A stretch of DNA of 64,000 nt from Serilophus lunatus (taxonomy: Eukaryota; Chordata; Aves; Passeriformes; Eurylaimidae), in assembly GCA_013399895.1 (NCBI GenBank), contig VXBA01002661.1, forward strand, positions 293,773 through 357,772, read 5' to 3'. This document shows, one piece after another, positions 1 to 13,155 of this stretch (positions are counted from its first letter, which is position 1; every line of letters starts with the position of its first letter). Below the pieces are notes generated by a model. That model saw nothing but the letters and a program-made list of their open reading frames with translations. It was not told where the DNA came from and made no database searches. Position numbers and translations under genes: made by a program.

Positions 1-184
1 TGTTATTGCATAGGTGTTACTTTAACTGCTGATTGGCCCGGTCTTGGTCAGCAATGGGTACGACCTGGAGCCGGCTGGCATTGGCTCTGCTGGACATGGG
101 GGAAGCTTCCAGCAGCTTCTTGAAGAAGCCTCCTTTACAGCCTCCCCGCTGCTACCAAAACCTGGCCACAGAAAACCCAATATG
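1..184 (-). mobile_element. Terminal part of an ERVL-type LTR, cut by the window edge
   Basis: This segment closely resembles the last part of the 39592-40678 repeat and the reverse complement of the start of the 28923-30006 repeat. Shared words include GATTGGCCCGG, TTCCAGCAGCTTCT and CTACCAAAACCTGG. The element's sense strand is minus, judged from the TATA and AATAAA layout in the full copies. Its outer end lies near CCAATA at about 182; the last two bases differ from the full copies (TG instead of CA), so the exact edge is uncertain. The short ORF at 33-269 starts inside this LTR and is not a gene. Confidence 0.8.
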
Positions 185-3100
185 TGGGTTTAGAGAAATC
201 CATTTAATAGCAGGCTCAAAAAGCAAAACTGTAGTTAGTTTCTATGCATTGCTAAAGCTACTTTATTAGTGTCTGTATTCAGACATTTATAACTTGGAGA
301 AATTCCAATCATTTGGACTTAATTTCACACATCAGATTCAATACAGTATCTTTTAGAAGAGTAGGAACACAATACATTATCATTTTCTGATTATAAGGTG
401 AGGGGAATCATACTCAGGAGGAATCACCAGCAGTAGGCACAGCAGCCATGCTGATCCTTTTGGAAGTGGAGGGGAAGCAGATATATTTTCATGGAAACAC
501 TCAAGATCCTTCATATGCCAAAACCCTTCTCTCCCACAATATGTTATGCAAACAAAAAGAAATGTGGTTTTTATAATTTTTGTTGGTTATATGATCACAA
601 TACATTTTAAAACATCAGGGAGACCGGAGGGAGGAGGGCCACACATCAAGTCTCATTATCAGAAGTTGTACATGTATTGCCTATGACATAGAAAGGAATA
701 CTTGCATTTTGGTAATTTGTGAATGTACATCAGAATAGTGGCAGAGATGTGCTGAATTATTCTTACAAGTTGTAGTCAACCATCATAAAATAGGATGTTC
801 TTGGTAAAGGCAGTCCATAATCCAACTGTTGCAAGCACTGGAAGAAGATTAAAGAGGAGATAAAGTAGGATCTTATCATCAATCTATTGAATCGTGTTTT
901 GGAGACTTGACTTCTAACCTTGAAATGCACTGAAAAATTTGTTGTTCACATGTATTAGATTCACATTGTTTTGATTTTTAGAAAAAATTCCCTGAAAACT
1001 TCCTCTACAATGAACGCACTTCTGCCAGGCATGAAACTGTGAATGCAGACAGCCTGTAGCCAGTTGCAGGTCATGCCAGTTCACTGTTTTGGCGTCTGTG
1101 TCCCTCCTGTGTCCGGAATGAGAAAAAATCCATGTGCTCTGAGTGTAAAAGAGTCCATCAAAGACATGGGGAAGACAAATGGAGATATGGCTATTGTAGA
1201 TCAGAATAGATTCTGGGTTGTGGAAGAGTGGACTTCTACTTGAGGCTAGATGGTTATGGGAGTGGGAAACTAGGAAGAATATTGGGTCAGGATTAGATTG
1301 CCAGGCCTAGTAAAGGACTCATACTGACTGAGCAAGCAGACTGGCTTACAAGCTTATAGCAAGAAATAGTAAGATAAAAGCAGGGAAGAATCAGGGCAAA
1401 GAACAACAGCAACAACAATGAAAACAGATGCTGGAATGAATTAGAAATTATTTAAGAGAAAACTGGGAAAAAACAGGAGACAGGACACAAGATGGGTTTG
1501 AACAACCTGGACAGTAGTGATTATAGCCTGAGAAACTGTCTGCTATCTCAGTTTGTACCACAGATCCCTACATATAACAGGTGAGAATAATGAGCAGGAA
1601 ATGAGAGACTTGGAGCCATTAAGCCAAATAATGGAAGTACTTTTCTGTCACTCTGGAAACATAATTTTAGAGTGTTGTTCACCACGATAATCACTCAGCA
1701 AAAAGCTTTTGACATAATAATGTTCAGTGCTGCAATGTTTAAAAGTCATGCACTCAGCATATTCAAAAAATGGAACTCATAAAGCTGAGTCAGAGATCCA
1801 ACTTTGTTCTACATTGTCTGGAGGAAAAATTAAGCCTGTAGTCTGAGATTCAAGGCAGATAGTATGTAGAACATAAAGATGCATGATCCCACTCTATCAG
1901 AGAGCTTCAATGTGCCTAAAATGTCTTGCCTACATTTAAAAACACCTGTTTTGTCGTCACCATTCAGATTTCCAGGTTCCAGACTCCAACAGAATTTCCT
2001 GCTTTTAGACAGTTTGTTCCCATGGTAGTTTAAGTATTTGGCCTTTGACAAAAATGAGAAAAAGCAAACTGTGGAGGACTTGAACCCATATGACCCTTTC
2101 TGGCCAAATGCCCACACAACTGTTTACAGGGCAAGGCTCCTACTATCCGGTCTGATCGGCTTTCTCTTTCTGGCTGCAATGTATCTCAGTGATAATAGAA
2201 AGAGAAGCTAAGTCATGGTCAAATCACTCCAGGGACTGTCAGTACAGATGCCCTCCTAAAACACAAAAGCTGGATGTGAAAATCCTCTTACAGTGAGGAG
2301 CTAGATCAAAGATGTCCTTTGGCAAACAGCTGAATTATTAGGCTATCGTGCAAACGCGGCCAGAAGCATTAACTTCTCCCTGCACACATGCAGTCAGATA
2401 TGATTTCAGTGATTCTAATTAGCTGTTCATCTCCAGGGTCTGACATATGCTGCTGCCTAACAATGTGTATATCTAGGGTATCTCATACACCCCAGGATAT
2501 AAGAATAAGGTTTTTCTAAACTTAAACTCTCAATTCTAGCTAAAAAGTGTCCTGATTGTGTGTTTAAATGGACCCTGCTTGTCTGTCTGTATATCTAGTA
2601 AAAATATACATGATTATGTGCTCTATCCTACAAACACTGTGGATAACAAAATGTTGTATATGCAGCCTAAACTGCACTTTTAGCTTTTGACTATATGTCC
2701 CTTGTACTGAAAAAGAAAAATATAATGTGATGTTTCTGGGCAGTAGGCTAGAGAGCTAAAAATGCAAATTAATGCTAGACAGCATTAATAGCAAAGGGAT
2801 ATAAGAACAATCTAAAACATTACCTGTGCGAAGAGAATTAATAGAATGAAATAAAGAATTAGAAAAATTAAGAGAAAAGGCACCCTGAGCATTAGAACTA
2901 TTGGACTGCTGCGTAACTTTCCACAGGAAGTAATAGGTGGGTTTTTTCATTTTTATAAAAAGTCCAGTCAAATGTAAACGTTCTATACTAAATGTTCTGA
3001 AATTAAGGAAGAAAATGTACTGCTTCTTTTCCACTTTCTGATTCAGTGTTTCCAGTAATAACTCAGTTTATTTATTGTGACATAAATCTCTAGGAAATGT

Positions 3101-3380
3101 ATTGACCTAAGAAAATTCAGTACCCTGTTTTGCAAGGTGCTGAGACCCTCCTCCCCAGCTCTAAGTTTGTACACATAGATTGGAAAAACACAGAAGATCT
3201 TCTGTTCTTTTCTGCACTTAACATTACAGTTCAAAGGTGATTCAATGCATAGTGAAAACAACAATGACATGGAAATACTACAAATGAACCTCAATTCAAG
3301 ACCATTTCTCTATTTGCAACAGTAGTGAGTTAGCAGATACCATGTTTTTTAGTTTTCTACAAATAATAAGAAAGTTGCTG
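185..3380. other. AT-rich stretch without recognisable gene
   Basis: No recognisable repeat family, splice-bounded open frame or RNA gene was seen. The longest open frames are under 100 codons and show no convincing protein-like composition. Likely intergenic or deep intronic DNA. Confidence 0.5.
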
Positions 3381-4168
3381 GGAAAAAGAAAAAGAAAACA
3401 AGAAAACAAGAAAACAAGAAAACAAGAAAAAGGAAAAAGGAAAAAGGAAAAGAAAAGAAAAGAAAAGAAAAGAAAAGAAAAGAAAAGAAAAGAAAAGAAA
3501 AGAAAAGAAAAGAAAAGAAAAGAAAAGAAAAGAAAAGAAAAGAAAAGAAAAGAAAAGAAAAGAAAAGAAAAGAAAAGAAAAGAAAAGAAAAGAAAAGAAA
3601 AGAAAAGAAAAGAAAAGAAAAGAAAAGAAAAGAAAAGAAAAGAAAAGAAAAGAAAAGAAAAGAAAAGAAAAGAAAAGAAAAGAAAAGAAAAGAAAAGAAA
3701 AGAAAAGAAAAGAAAAGAAAAGAAAAGAAAAGAAAAGAAAAGAAAAGAAAAGAAAAGAAAAGAAAAGAAAAGAAAAGAAAAGAAAAGAAAAGAAAAGAAA
3801 AGAAAAGAAAAGAAAAGAAAAGAAAAGAAAAGAAAAGAAAAGAAAAGAAAAGAAAAGAAAAGAAAAGAAAAGAAAAGAAAAGAAAAGAAAAGAAAAGAAA
3901 AGAAAAGAAAAGAAAAGAAAAGAAAAGAAAAGAAAAGAAAAGAAAAGAAAAGAAAAGAAAAGAAAAGAAAAGAAAAGAAAAGAAAAGAAAAGAAAAGAAA
4001 AGAAAAGAAAAGAAAAGAAAAGAAAAGAAAAGAAAAGAAAAGAAAAGAAAAGAAAAGAAAAGAAAAGAAAAGAAAAGAAAAGAAAAGAAAAGAAAAGAAA
4101 AGAAAAGAAAAGAAAAGAAAAGAAAAGAAAAGAAAAGAAAAGANAAGGAAGGAAGGAAGGAAGGAAGG
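3381..4168. repeat. Long purine-rich microsatellite, (AAAAG)n core with GGAA tail
   Basis: The tract begins with A/G-rich sequence, then about four copies of the 8-mer AAAACAAG (3395-3430) and three copies of AAAAAGG. A perfect AAAAG pentanucleotide array follows from about 3447 to 4142, roughly 139 copies. After one ambiguous base (N at 4144), a GGAA tetranucleotide run covers 4147-4168. All purines lie on the plus strand for about 780 bases. The two ~290-codon open frames here, one per strand, are artefacts of a period-5 repeat without stop codons. Array length may differ from the true genome because such arrays collapse in assembly. Confidence 0.97.
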
Positions 4169-6794
4169 TACAGTCAGTGACATTCAGGGCTATGCTTACA
4201 GAATTTGAGAAAGTTCCACAATTTTCACTGGAAAATTGAGTTAAAATATTTTTCCATTAAAGGACATTGATTCTTCTGCATTATTTATTTATTTAAAAGA
4301 TGCGTTGTGTGTGGCAGTCAATGTCTGGGTGTGGAAATACAGAAGCCACTTCTGGACTTCTTTCTTGTGACAGTATACAGTAGAAATCCTCATTTATGTA
4401 TATCAAGTCCCAGTTGATGCTGATAGAGTACACTGTTATATAAGGTCTATTTTGACATTTACCTAGATCTACTGGTTATGTAGAATGACAAAATCAGCTC
4501 AAAGACCCAACTTTATTTAAGCCTTTAGATTCTGGAGTTGACATAAAAATTATAATACTTATAAATGGTAAGACTGTTTGGAATGAAATGGTTTCAACTT
4601 CAACTGCATTCACTCAGTCTAAGTTTCTAAGCTAGAAGATCTCTGAGAGTTTTTATTTATGGACTTAAATTGAGTATTTCATATCTGAAACATTTTAATT
4701 AGAACAAGTGTTTGTGGGAAAAATAGGTTAAATTCTTCTCATGTACACACAGAAAGGATTAAAGTAATGAATCTAATAAAAGCCTAACTCAGAACATTAA
4801 AAATACCAAGCTTTAAAGCACAGTGACTATCCCATAAACTTAATATTTTGTAATACAATTAGTGAAGATACAAAAAATAGAACCTGTCTTTGCAGTCAGA
4901 AATTGTGATTGAATTCTAAGCAAGCTCTTGAAAGTCAGAATACTGGCTTAAGTTTTAACTTCTCTGCATAATGTATACATTGGACATAATTTTGTTGTCA
5001 TTTCATTCAAGTGAAAGCAATTGCATGCAAGAGTATTGCACACATATATTGACATTAGAAGCTGGGACTTACAGATAATCAACATGACATGTAGACAATT
5101 TGGAAATCCCTTAACTTTTCTTATTTTACTGTCTTTTATATTGAAAATCAGTGAGGGACTGGCTGGCACCACCTCAGAGTACACTGTGGTTTGTTTTCTC
5201 ATTATGTAAATTTGTGGTTAACTTTGCATTTTGTTTTTTTCTTTTCAACATTGTCTCATTGTTCTCTCCCCTTATGCTTAGAAGTATCTTGTTCAAAAAA
5301 GAAAAGATACTATTTCCCTGTAGAAATAAACCCAGACCCACTCAATGAAGAGAACTATTCATAATATAGGGTTAGAATTAATCTAAAAAATGACCATCTG
5401 TGTTACAGAAAAGACCTCTGATTCATGAAACTATACTAAATGCCTGTTCCGCTTTCTGAAAGAGCTAACGTATTACTGTTACAAAGTTTAGACAAACATT
5501 TGCTCCCTCTAAGCATTAGTCCAGATCTTCAGAGGGATAGTCATACCATGGCAGTTAATTTAGGAACTTACTGTTCCTATCATTTTCCTAAGGTGGCCAA
5601 TCTAGTCAATGGGAAGAAACAGAGCCCTACAAGGGTTAAAGTCAACTAACTATAGGGCTATGTATCTATCTATTGCTTCTTGTTTGAGGAGTAGTTAACA
5701 GCACTGTAAGGGATGCTTGGAAACTAAGGAGAAGAACCACACTGTTTCACTACAATAATATTATTTATTCAAGCTTCTCTGCCTCTTGTCCAAATAAGTG
5801 TTTCTTTCATTCCTCTCTTGCCATCATATCAGAAGGAAATTCAGAAAGAATCATGGAGGGCAAGTGCTGTGTCATAAAGTGAAAGGAAACAGATGGTCAC
5901 CCATGACCTGAACAGTAACATTGCAAATAAGCAGTCAGGGCTGAACATCTGCACTCTGGTTTCTATAAGCAAGAGAAGAAACAGGGCTCTTTGCTCAGTT
6001 TCATCTCACAGTTGTTCATACTTTTTACTTTATATTTTATTTATTTGTAGACTAAGATATTTATTTATAGACTGAAAGGTAAATTTCAGCTTCAATTTTA
6101 CAATTGTGCAACCTAACAAAGATTTGAATGGGGTTTTATGCAATATATAATAAAAAGACAGAATTTGAATCCTCTGTGTATGCACTTGTTTCTGAGTCTG
6201 GATATAAATACACATGATAATCCACATGTAAACCATACACTGAACCAGAATTTCAGTTAAAAAACAGAAGTTCACAATGCAAACTGAAGAAGATCATAAA
6301 CTCTCTGTTTTATGCTTGGTCAGTGGTGTATCCCAGGGGTACTCTCAGTAACACTGTGCTTCCATGAAGATAAGACATCTATCAATATAATCAGAATTTT
6401 CATTATACACAATTCTATTATTAATTCAGAGTTCTACAAGTGCTTCGCTTTGTATCTCTAGCAAGGAATATGATCTTCCTCAAAATGTTAAGTCCTGCTG
6501 AGCAATATATAAATTAACTTGCTTGAAGGTGGCAAATAGCCTCAAATGGCAGAAATGCCACATATCATAACAGTGATTCCTCTCTTAATAATGCCTTTTT
6601 TCATAGCAAGCAGTTTAGTTCTGTTGTTTGTTTATTTTAACAAAAAAAAAGGAAAAAAATACACTGAGAATGAAAATAAGAGACTAACTTGCAATAGAAC
6701 ATACCAAAATATTAATCAATAATTTTTTCTAATTCATTGGTCTCATTTTCAGTGTAATCCTTTATACTTCAATATCTAACTGTATTCAAACTAG
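4169..6794. other. AT-rich stretch without recognisable gene
   Basis: Mostly unique AT-rich DNA with short chance ORFs. A short segment near 6325-6370 (AGTGGTGTATCCCAGGGG) resembles a CR1 reverse-transcriptase coding word, but too little is preserved to call an element. TTTATTTA runs occur around 6036-6070. Confidence 0.5.
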
Positions 6795-7700
6795 TTATCA
6801 ATGGTTCATTGTCAAAACAGAACATACTGAGTGAGTATCTGCAGAGAGTCTGCACCAGATCTGGTATCCATAGAACTGGATGAGAGAATAAAGAGTATAC
6901 TTACAGAACATGCAGATAATTACCTTTTCGGATAACAAGATATGGAGGAGAATCAGGAATTAAAATTCATTTTGAGAAACTGGAGATATGGTCTGAAAAG
7001 TATAGTTGACAATACTATTTCATACTACAAATAGTATCAGAGAGAATGAACGTCACAAACTGTCCCTGATGCTAAATGAACACCTAATCAGAAGTTCTAT
7101 GGAAAAATAGTACAGATTTTAGGACTATCATAAGGATAGTAAGAGGCCTGGCACTATGAGATTATGTAGCAGACTTCAGGTAGACTTCAAACAAATACTA
7201 TGTGTCCATGCGGTTCTGTGTGTTGGCCGTTCCCCCATGCTTAAGGTAAATCAAAAAATAAACATTGGGAATCTGACAGTAGGTAACACATTCGGTATGT
7301 ATCAACAGCATCATCCTGCTGCAGAAGATTATAAGCATTCTCCTGGAAACCTTAGCTGGTTTCCTTGCACTTGAAGGAAGGTATGGACCAAGTGGAAACT
7401 GGAAAAGAAGAATCATCAGGTCTTTAGATAATAGTACCTTGGAGAAAAGATTGAATACATTTACTATCTTATGCTGAAGAAGAGATCAAAATTAGACTCT
7501 AATGGTCCCAAAAATATCAAAGATCAGAATATTCTCTTTGGTAAGCTTATGGTGGATTGTTTTTAAAGGGCAGAAAAGAAGACTTTGGTTTGGTAAAAAG
7601 ATGTAATAATAGTAAAAGAAAATGAGGCATTGCAAGAAATGGCTTGAGGAAGTTAGGGTTCAGGATTGGAGGTCTTCAATATTGTATAAAAAAGGAACCA
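6795..7700 (+). mobile_element. Decayed CR1 LINE fragment, sense orientation
   Basis: Several scattered words match the order of CR1 ORF2 C-terminal coding sequence. These are TCAATGGTTCATTGTC near 6796, CTGGATGAGAGAATAAAGAG near 6875 (CR1 has a GGATGAGGG..GAGTGC word) followed by a GCAGATAA word, then AAGAAGAATCATCAGG near 7404 and CTTGGAGAAAAGA near 7439 (CR1: CTGGAGAAGAGAAGG). Divergence is heavy and frames are broken throughout, so it is a very old insertion. Its limits are approximate. Confidence 0.5.
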
Positions 7701-10700
7701 TCAGGAAGGTTTTAACTAAAATTGATTACATTTGAGTTATTGATGGGGCGATCTGACAGAGTATCTGACAGGAATACAGTTTAGTGGAACAAACTTCAAT
7801 TCTCACCATTCTATTTAGGAAACATATTTTAATAGATAATTGAGAAAGTATCCAAAACTAAATAATGAAAGATATTCATTTTTGATTCACAAAAATAATG
7901 AAGTTTTCCTCAATGATCCTTGTGGTTTTGTAGATCCCAGCAGATTGTTGAATTCCAGCGCAATGGTAGAGCTGAAACAGTCAACAAGTAAACAGCAGAG
8001 TAGTCATGTACATCTTCCATCTTTCCTGCCATGCAGTGATATTCTCAAAAAAACTAAATTAATCAGGGGCGTAATTCTCATTCGTAGCCAAAACTCAGAT
8101 ATTACAGTCAGTGAAGACACACAGTGTTTTAAGTACTGGTTGTCTTGTTTCTAAACTGTATTTGGTTTTGCCTGAACTCCAGACAAACCCATTTCACTAA
8201 CCTGTCTGCACATACTATTACAATCAAAGGAGAATTACTTTAACTGAACAAAACCATATTTTAAAATATTGAGGCAAGGATTAAGTATGAAAACACTTTA
8301 ACCATTAAGGTACCACAGCAACAAGAGATCATGCAGAATTACACTGAAATGATAATATCATATGCAGTATGATTTCATTCTGATACACTGTCAGAAAATA
8401 TGGAGTTTTGTCTGAAGTGACTATTATTGCTGAACAGCACTTTCAGTAACCTCACTGGGAAGTTTGGAAACTCTGCCCCAGGAAGTAACAAATCCCAGGT
8501 AATGGCATTTCTGAAGTAGTTGTTTAGAGAGATCTCAGGCGTCTGATGTGAATCACCAGTCTCAAGTTCCTTGGAACTTGTATTCGTCACCATGACAAAT
8601 GCTTATAAGTTTCTGAACCATAATCCTTCCACTTAGCTCTCTATATATTCCTGATAGAAATGAAAATGTATTTTGGTTTGACCTAGATAATTCTATATTA
8701 CATCAGAACAATGCTACTACACTTGAATAAAATGCAATGATTTTTAATGAAGTATATAAATGACTAGGGATGGCTAAAGGGCTCATATATTATTGTGACA
8801 GAGGCCAATATAGAATTTTAGACATAGAGATGTATCAAATTTTACATCATCAGTTCCATCATATTCATGAATTTGGAATTTGTCTCTTTTAATGCACAAG
8901 CATCAGAAAGAGCGGAATATGTGAAGATTCACAAATGCAATTTATCTTACAAATAAACTTCAATCACACCAGACTGAAGAAGGTTAGCCTTGGAAGGAAG
9001 AAGAAATTACAGCAGGGGAGGATTCATCTGGTCAAATGTAGACTCCTACAGTGCACATTTTGACTAGCCAGCTGGATTACTCTTCTTGCTAGTGGAGAAA
9101 AACAAGTACACATAGGGTGTTATTCCTCACATCTTATTTAGGATAGGTCAAATTAATTATGCCCTGCAGTGCCTTAGTCTTCCTTAAGACAGTAAATGGA
9201 GCCTAGGAAAAGTAGTTCAAATGTAGACAGCCAGATTGTAGACTTGTAAAGTGATGTGAGGTGAATACCACTCTTAACAGCCAACTAGAAGTTATGTAGA
9301 AAAAGGGTCTAAAAACCCACAAAACTACCTGACCAAGAAGTCTATCTTTTTTCTCGTGAAGTTTTCAGAGGAAACATTTGACAAGAATATAAAACTTTAA
9401 AAAAAAATATTTTCCATTATCAGATCTTTAAAAATAAATTTTGTAGAAAAAAAACATTTTGATTTGTTTTTCCTCTTTAAGTATTTAATAATTTGTCTTT
9501 TCCTCTCTTTCTTCAAGTGGCTCCAATGGAGACAAAAAATATATATTTGGTACTAATGAGAGGCTAAAAGTACAGCTATGGACTCAACTCCATCTTGGTG
9601 CGTCTTTGTTGACTTCAGTAGAATTCTGCAAAATGAATTTGACCTTGGATGTTTTCAATCAGTGTGTTCCAAATGAGAAAAAATTGTTGTTAGTAAAGAC
9701 CAAAGAGGGAAATAAATCAAAGACACAAAGGGCAGCCAGTCGTCCAAATCTCTCTGATGCTCAGTGGGAATTGGGTGCTTAACAGCCCCTAGTATCCTTG
9801 AAAATCTCCTCTTGGGATTTGAAAATGAAAAGAAAAATGAGTAACCTTTTCTACCGTCCAAAAATTGCTTGGTGAGAAGTTAGGTCTTTTCAGGTTTTGG
9901 GGAGGAAAATGAGAAGGAAGTGGAAAAACTGAATAATTTTTTTATAAATAAAATTTTACTATAGTGGATCACTCTAGTAAGAAAGGTGGGGGAAAGGGGT
10001 GTCATTTGTTTCAGTTTTCAAAATGTGTATTTGAATCAATTTGCTTTCCTTTGCATAAAGGCAAGGTAATAAAAAAATCCATGTCTAGATCAAAATAGTT
10101 CTTGTTCTGAAAGGAACGTGTAAGGTTTCTGCAAGAATGACAGTCATAGCTGTTAAAAAAAACTGCATGGGAAGTACACACTTTTACAAGATTATATAGA
10201 TATTAACTCAAAGAGCTGATAAGTCTAGAGAGCTGTCTCTCTCCCTTCTCATACATACATTAGATTCCTTGTCTCCTTTCATCAAGCAAAATGAAATTAA
10301 AACAACAAATGAATATCATTTTCCTTTGCACATAGTGTGGGATGTAGGAGACAAGAATCACTAATATATATGCAAAAAGTTAAAGATTAAAACATGAATC
10401 ATTCCAGTTGTGACGATAAGTTGAGGTTGAAATGAATTTGGGTCTCTAGACCACTTTGCCTTAACCAAACCATCCATATGGCAAATTACCTAGAATGATC
10501 AGATTGCAGAATTGTACCCATGGGCTCCTGACCCATTAAGAAGAGGATGCTAGAAACTCTGTCACTGCTTCAGTAGGAATAAAAAGAGCTAACATTATTC
10601 AGGGTGTTTCTGTTCAGCAGCAAGTGCCAGGAAGGCAGCATCTTCTAATCCCTGTCAGGGAGTTTCCCTGTCCTTCCTCTTTTTTACACACATTTGATTG

Positions 10701-12494
10701 AAAGCTTTTTACTCATTCCTTGCACAAAAAGGAAGGTAAACACAGCTGTAGGATTTTAATGGCCTGAAGATAACTTCACATATTTTTGTTGTTTTGGTAT
10801 TGCAGACTGTTGACTGAATTTCAAAGAAAGCAGTAACAACAGAACAGTGAGGGATTGTACTGACTCAGGAGATGCATTAATATTCAGACCATTCTACCAA
10901 ATATGCCTGGGAATATTGTCAAGTATAATAAATTCACCCCAAACTCCTGAACTGCTATGCATTGCAGGCTACTATAGGCAGCTGGTGAAATCTAAAATAA
11001 CTGACCAAAAGCATGAATACAAGCTATATAAATGATTCAGGTCTCAAGCTCCCTTTGACTAAGTGAGAATATGCAGCCAGGTATAAAATGAATAGAAGGG
11101 CAATGGCCTTTGTTAAAACAATATAAATGAACACAAGCATGACATGGTTATAGCCTGTGACTCTACTCAGAGCATGCTGTACATATCTGATGTCATTACT
11201 CGTATTAAGTTCATTGTGTGGCTGCTGACAAAGAAGAAAAGGAATTATTTAAAGTTGTGAATCTATTCTGTTTTAAAGCTCATTTAGCTCCACACAATCA
11301 GATTATAGCTTGCAATGAACATCTGTATTTCTGTGTGACAGAAAACTAAACTAAACACCATACAGACACTGGGAGATGCTCTGAGAGTGTGCTTATGCCC
11401 TCCCTACCCTCTCCTCTACAAAAAAAAAAAAAAAAANATCCAGATTGTCCAGTAAAAAAAAAAAAAAAAAAGGAGAAAAAGAAACAAGCTACCAAATTTA
11501 ACTGTATAGAAGGCTGAAGCAGAACTAAGCCATAATTCTCTACACATATGTGTAGAGAACAAGTAAACATAATTTGTCTCTCAGTACAACAGTAAATTCT
11601 CTTCTTCTCTTACAGAAAGTGAAACAAAGGATCTTCATTACAGTCTCTATGTATCTAACATGATTGTGAATTATTACTAATTTATCCAGGCTCTTTGCAA
11701 CTCAGTATCCAAGAAATACCCATTTGCTGAAATTTTATTCAGTTACATATGCAAAAATCTTTTCCACATTAAATTCTTCTTTTCCTATTGGAATAACATC
11801 TCAGAAATATTACTTGACTTTCAGAGATAATGTACCCTTAAACATGTAGGAAAACACTTCTATTTTCCTGGGAAGCATCCAGGTCTATTAGAGAGATCCT
11901 GCAATTGGAGAAAAATTAGGTGAAAGCCTAATAGAGGTTGAATTTACTGCTTTGATGTGATAGTTGTTAATCGTCCAACCTCTTAATCAGGAGAAAAAAT
12001 ATTTTATAAAAAGAATAAACAGTGGGTGATACATTGCATGAGACAAATTATTATAAACCACATAGCTACCTCTTTCTGAATTTCACAGCTGCCCAGTGAA
12101 ATACAAAATAGAAAACTTTTACACTTTCTAATTTGAAGAAGAGTGTTCCTTCTCACTGCAATTCTATATGTTGTACTATAAAGGGATCATCTATCCTGAA
12201 AAAAATTGAACTTAAGACAGTTGGTCACTCAGGGACCTAGAGTTTCACCGACTATATTACTCACCCATACAGCCACTTCCATATATTGGTCCAGTGAAGT
12301 AATATACATACCAAGCAGTGAATAACTGGTAAATCAAAGCAATTAATAACTAGTAAACCTCCATTTCAGTTGCATTTCATCTATAATATTAATTGCCTGG
12401 TTTTTGTGTTTAATCTGCAGGTAGGATCACTGCAATCTGTAAATAAATGGAGTAAACACTCTTACAAATGGCTGATTGACCATATTTATGTATA
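7701..12494. other. AT-rich stretch; paired poly-A runs with an ambiguous base
   Basis: No gene or clear repeat family is recognised. At 11420-11471 two A-runs of about 17 and 18 bases flank a short spacer, with an N at 11437. This could be the tail of an unrecognised retroposon or a sequencing-uncertain homopolymer. Confidence 0.5.
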
Positions 12495-13155
12495 TCGAAT
12501 CAAAAAATCACTTCGATTAGAAAAGCCCTCAAAGACCACTAATCCAGAACTGCTAAGTCTACCACCAAACTATGTCCCTAAGTGCCACATCTACATGTCC
12601 TTTAAACACCTCCAGGGATGGAGCTAATTCCTTGGGCAGCCTGTTCCGATGCCTGACCATTCTTTCACTACAGAATTTTCCTAATATTCAATCCAAACCT
12701 CCCCTGGCATGCCATTTCCTTTTGTCTCATTCCTAAGGAGAAGAGACCAATCCCTAACTCACTATATCTTCCTTTCAGGCAGTTGCAGAGATTGATAGCG
12801 TCCCGCCTGAACCTCCTTTCCTCCAGGATAAGCAACGTCAGTTCTCTCAGCCACTCCTCACGTGATCTATTCCCTGCACCCTTCCTCAGTTTCATTGCCC
12901 TCTTCTAGATGTGTTCCAGCATCTCAATGTCCTTCTTCTAGTAAGGGGCCCCAAACTGAACACAGCACTCGAATTGTGGCCTCACCAGTATCAAGTAGAG
13001 GGGGATGATCACTGCCCTGGTCCTGCTGACCACATTATTTATGATCCAGGCCAGGGCACCTTTGGCCTTCTTGGCCACCTGAGTACACTGCCAGCTCACG
13101 TTCAGTCAGCTGTTCACCAGCTCTCCCAGGTCCTTTTCCACTGGGCAGCTTGATA
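12495..13155 (-). mobile_element. CR1 LINE 3' fragment, antisense to the plus strand
   Basis: Read on the plus strand, this is the reverse complement of the CR1 3' region in order. It holds a degraded terminal word near 12505, CTCCAGGGATGGAG near 12610, GGCAGCCTGTTCCGATGCC, CCTCCTTTCCTCCAGGATAAGCAAC (in two parts), the CTCTCAGCCACTCCTCA word, and CAAACTGAACACAGCACTCG near 12953. Such words are characteristic of avian CR1 and descend from the RT C-terminus and 3' UTR. The 80- and 85-codon open frames here are CR1 remnants. The copy is truncated at its 5' end, as nearly all CR1 copies are. Confidence 0.93.

Noticed and set aside
3296..4208. Two ORFs near 290 codons (KRKEK-type and FSFLF-type repeats)
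   Set aside because: They are translations of the AAAAG pentanucleotide array, which lacks stop codons in several frames; no gene evidence.
8950..9310. Possible old retroelement around 9.0-9.3 kb
   Set aside because: A few repeat-like words but no ordered match to CR1 or an LTR; insufficient support.
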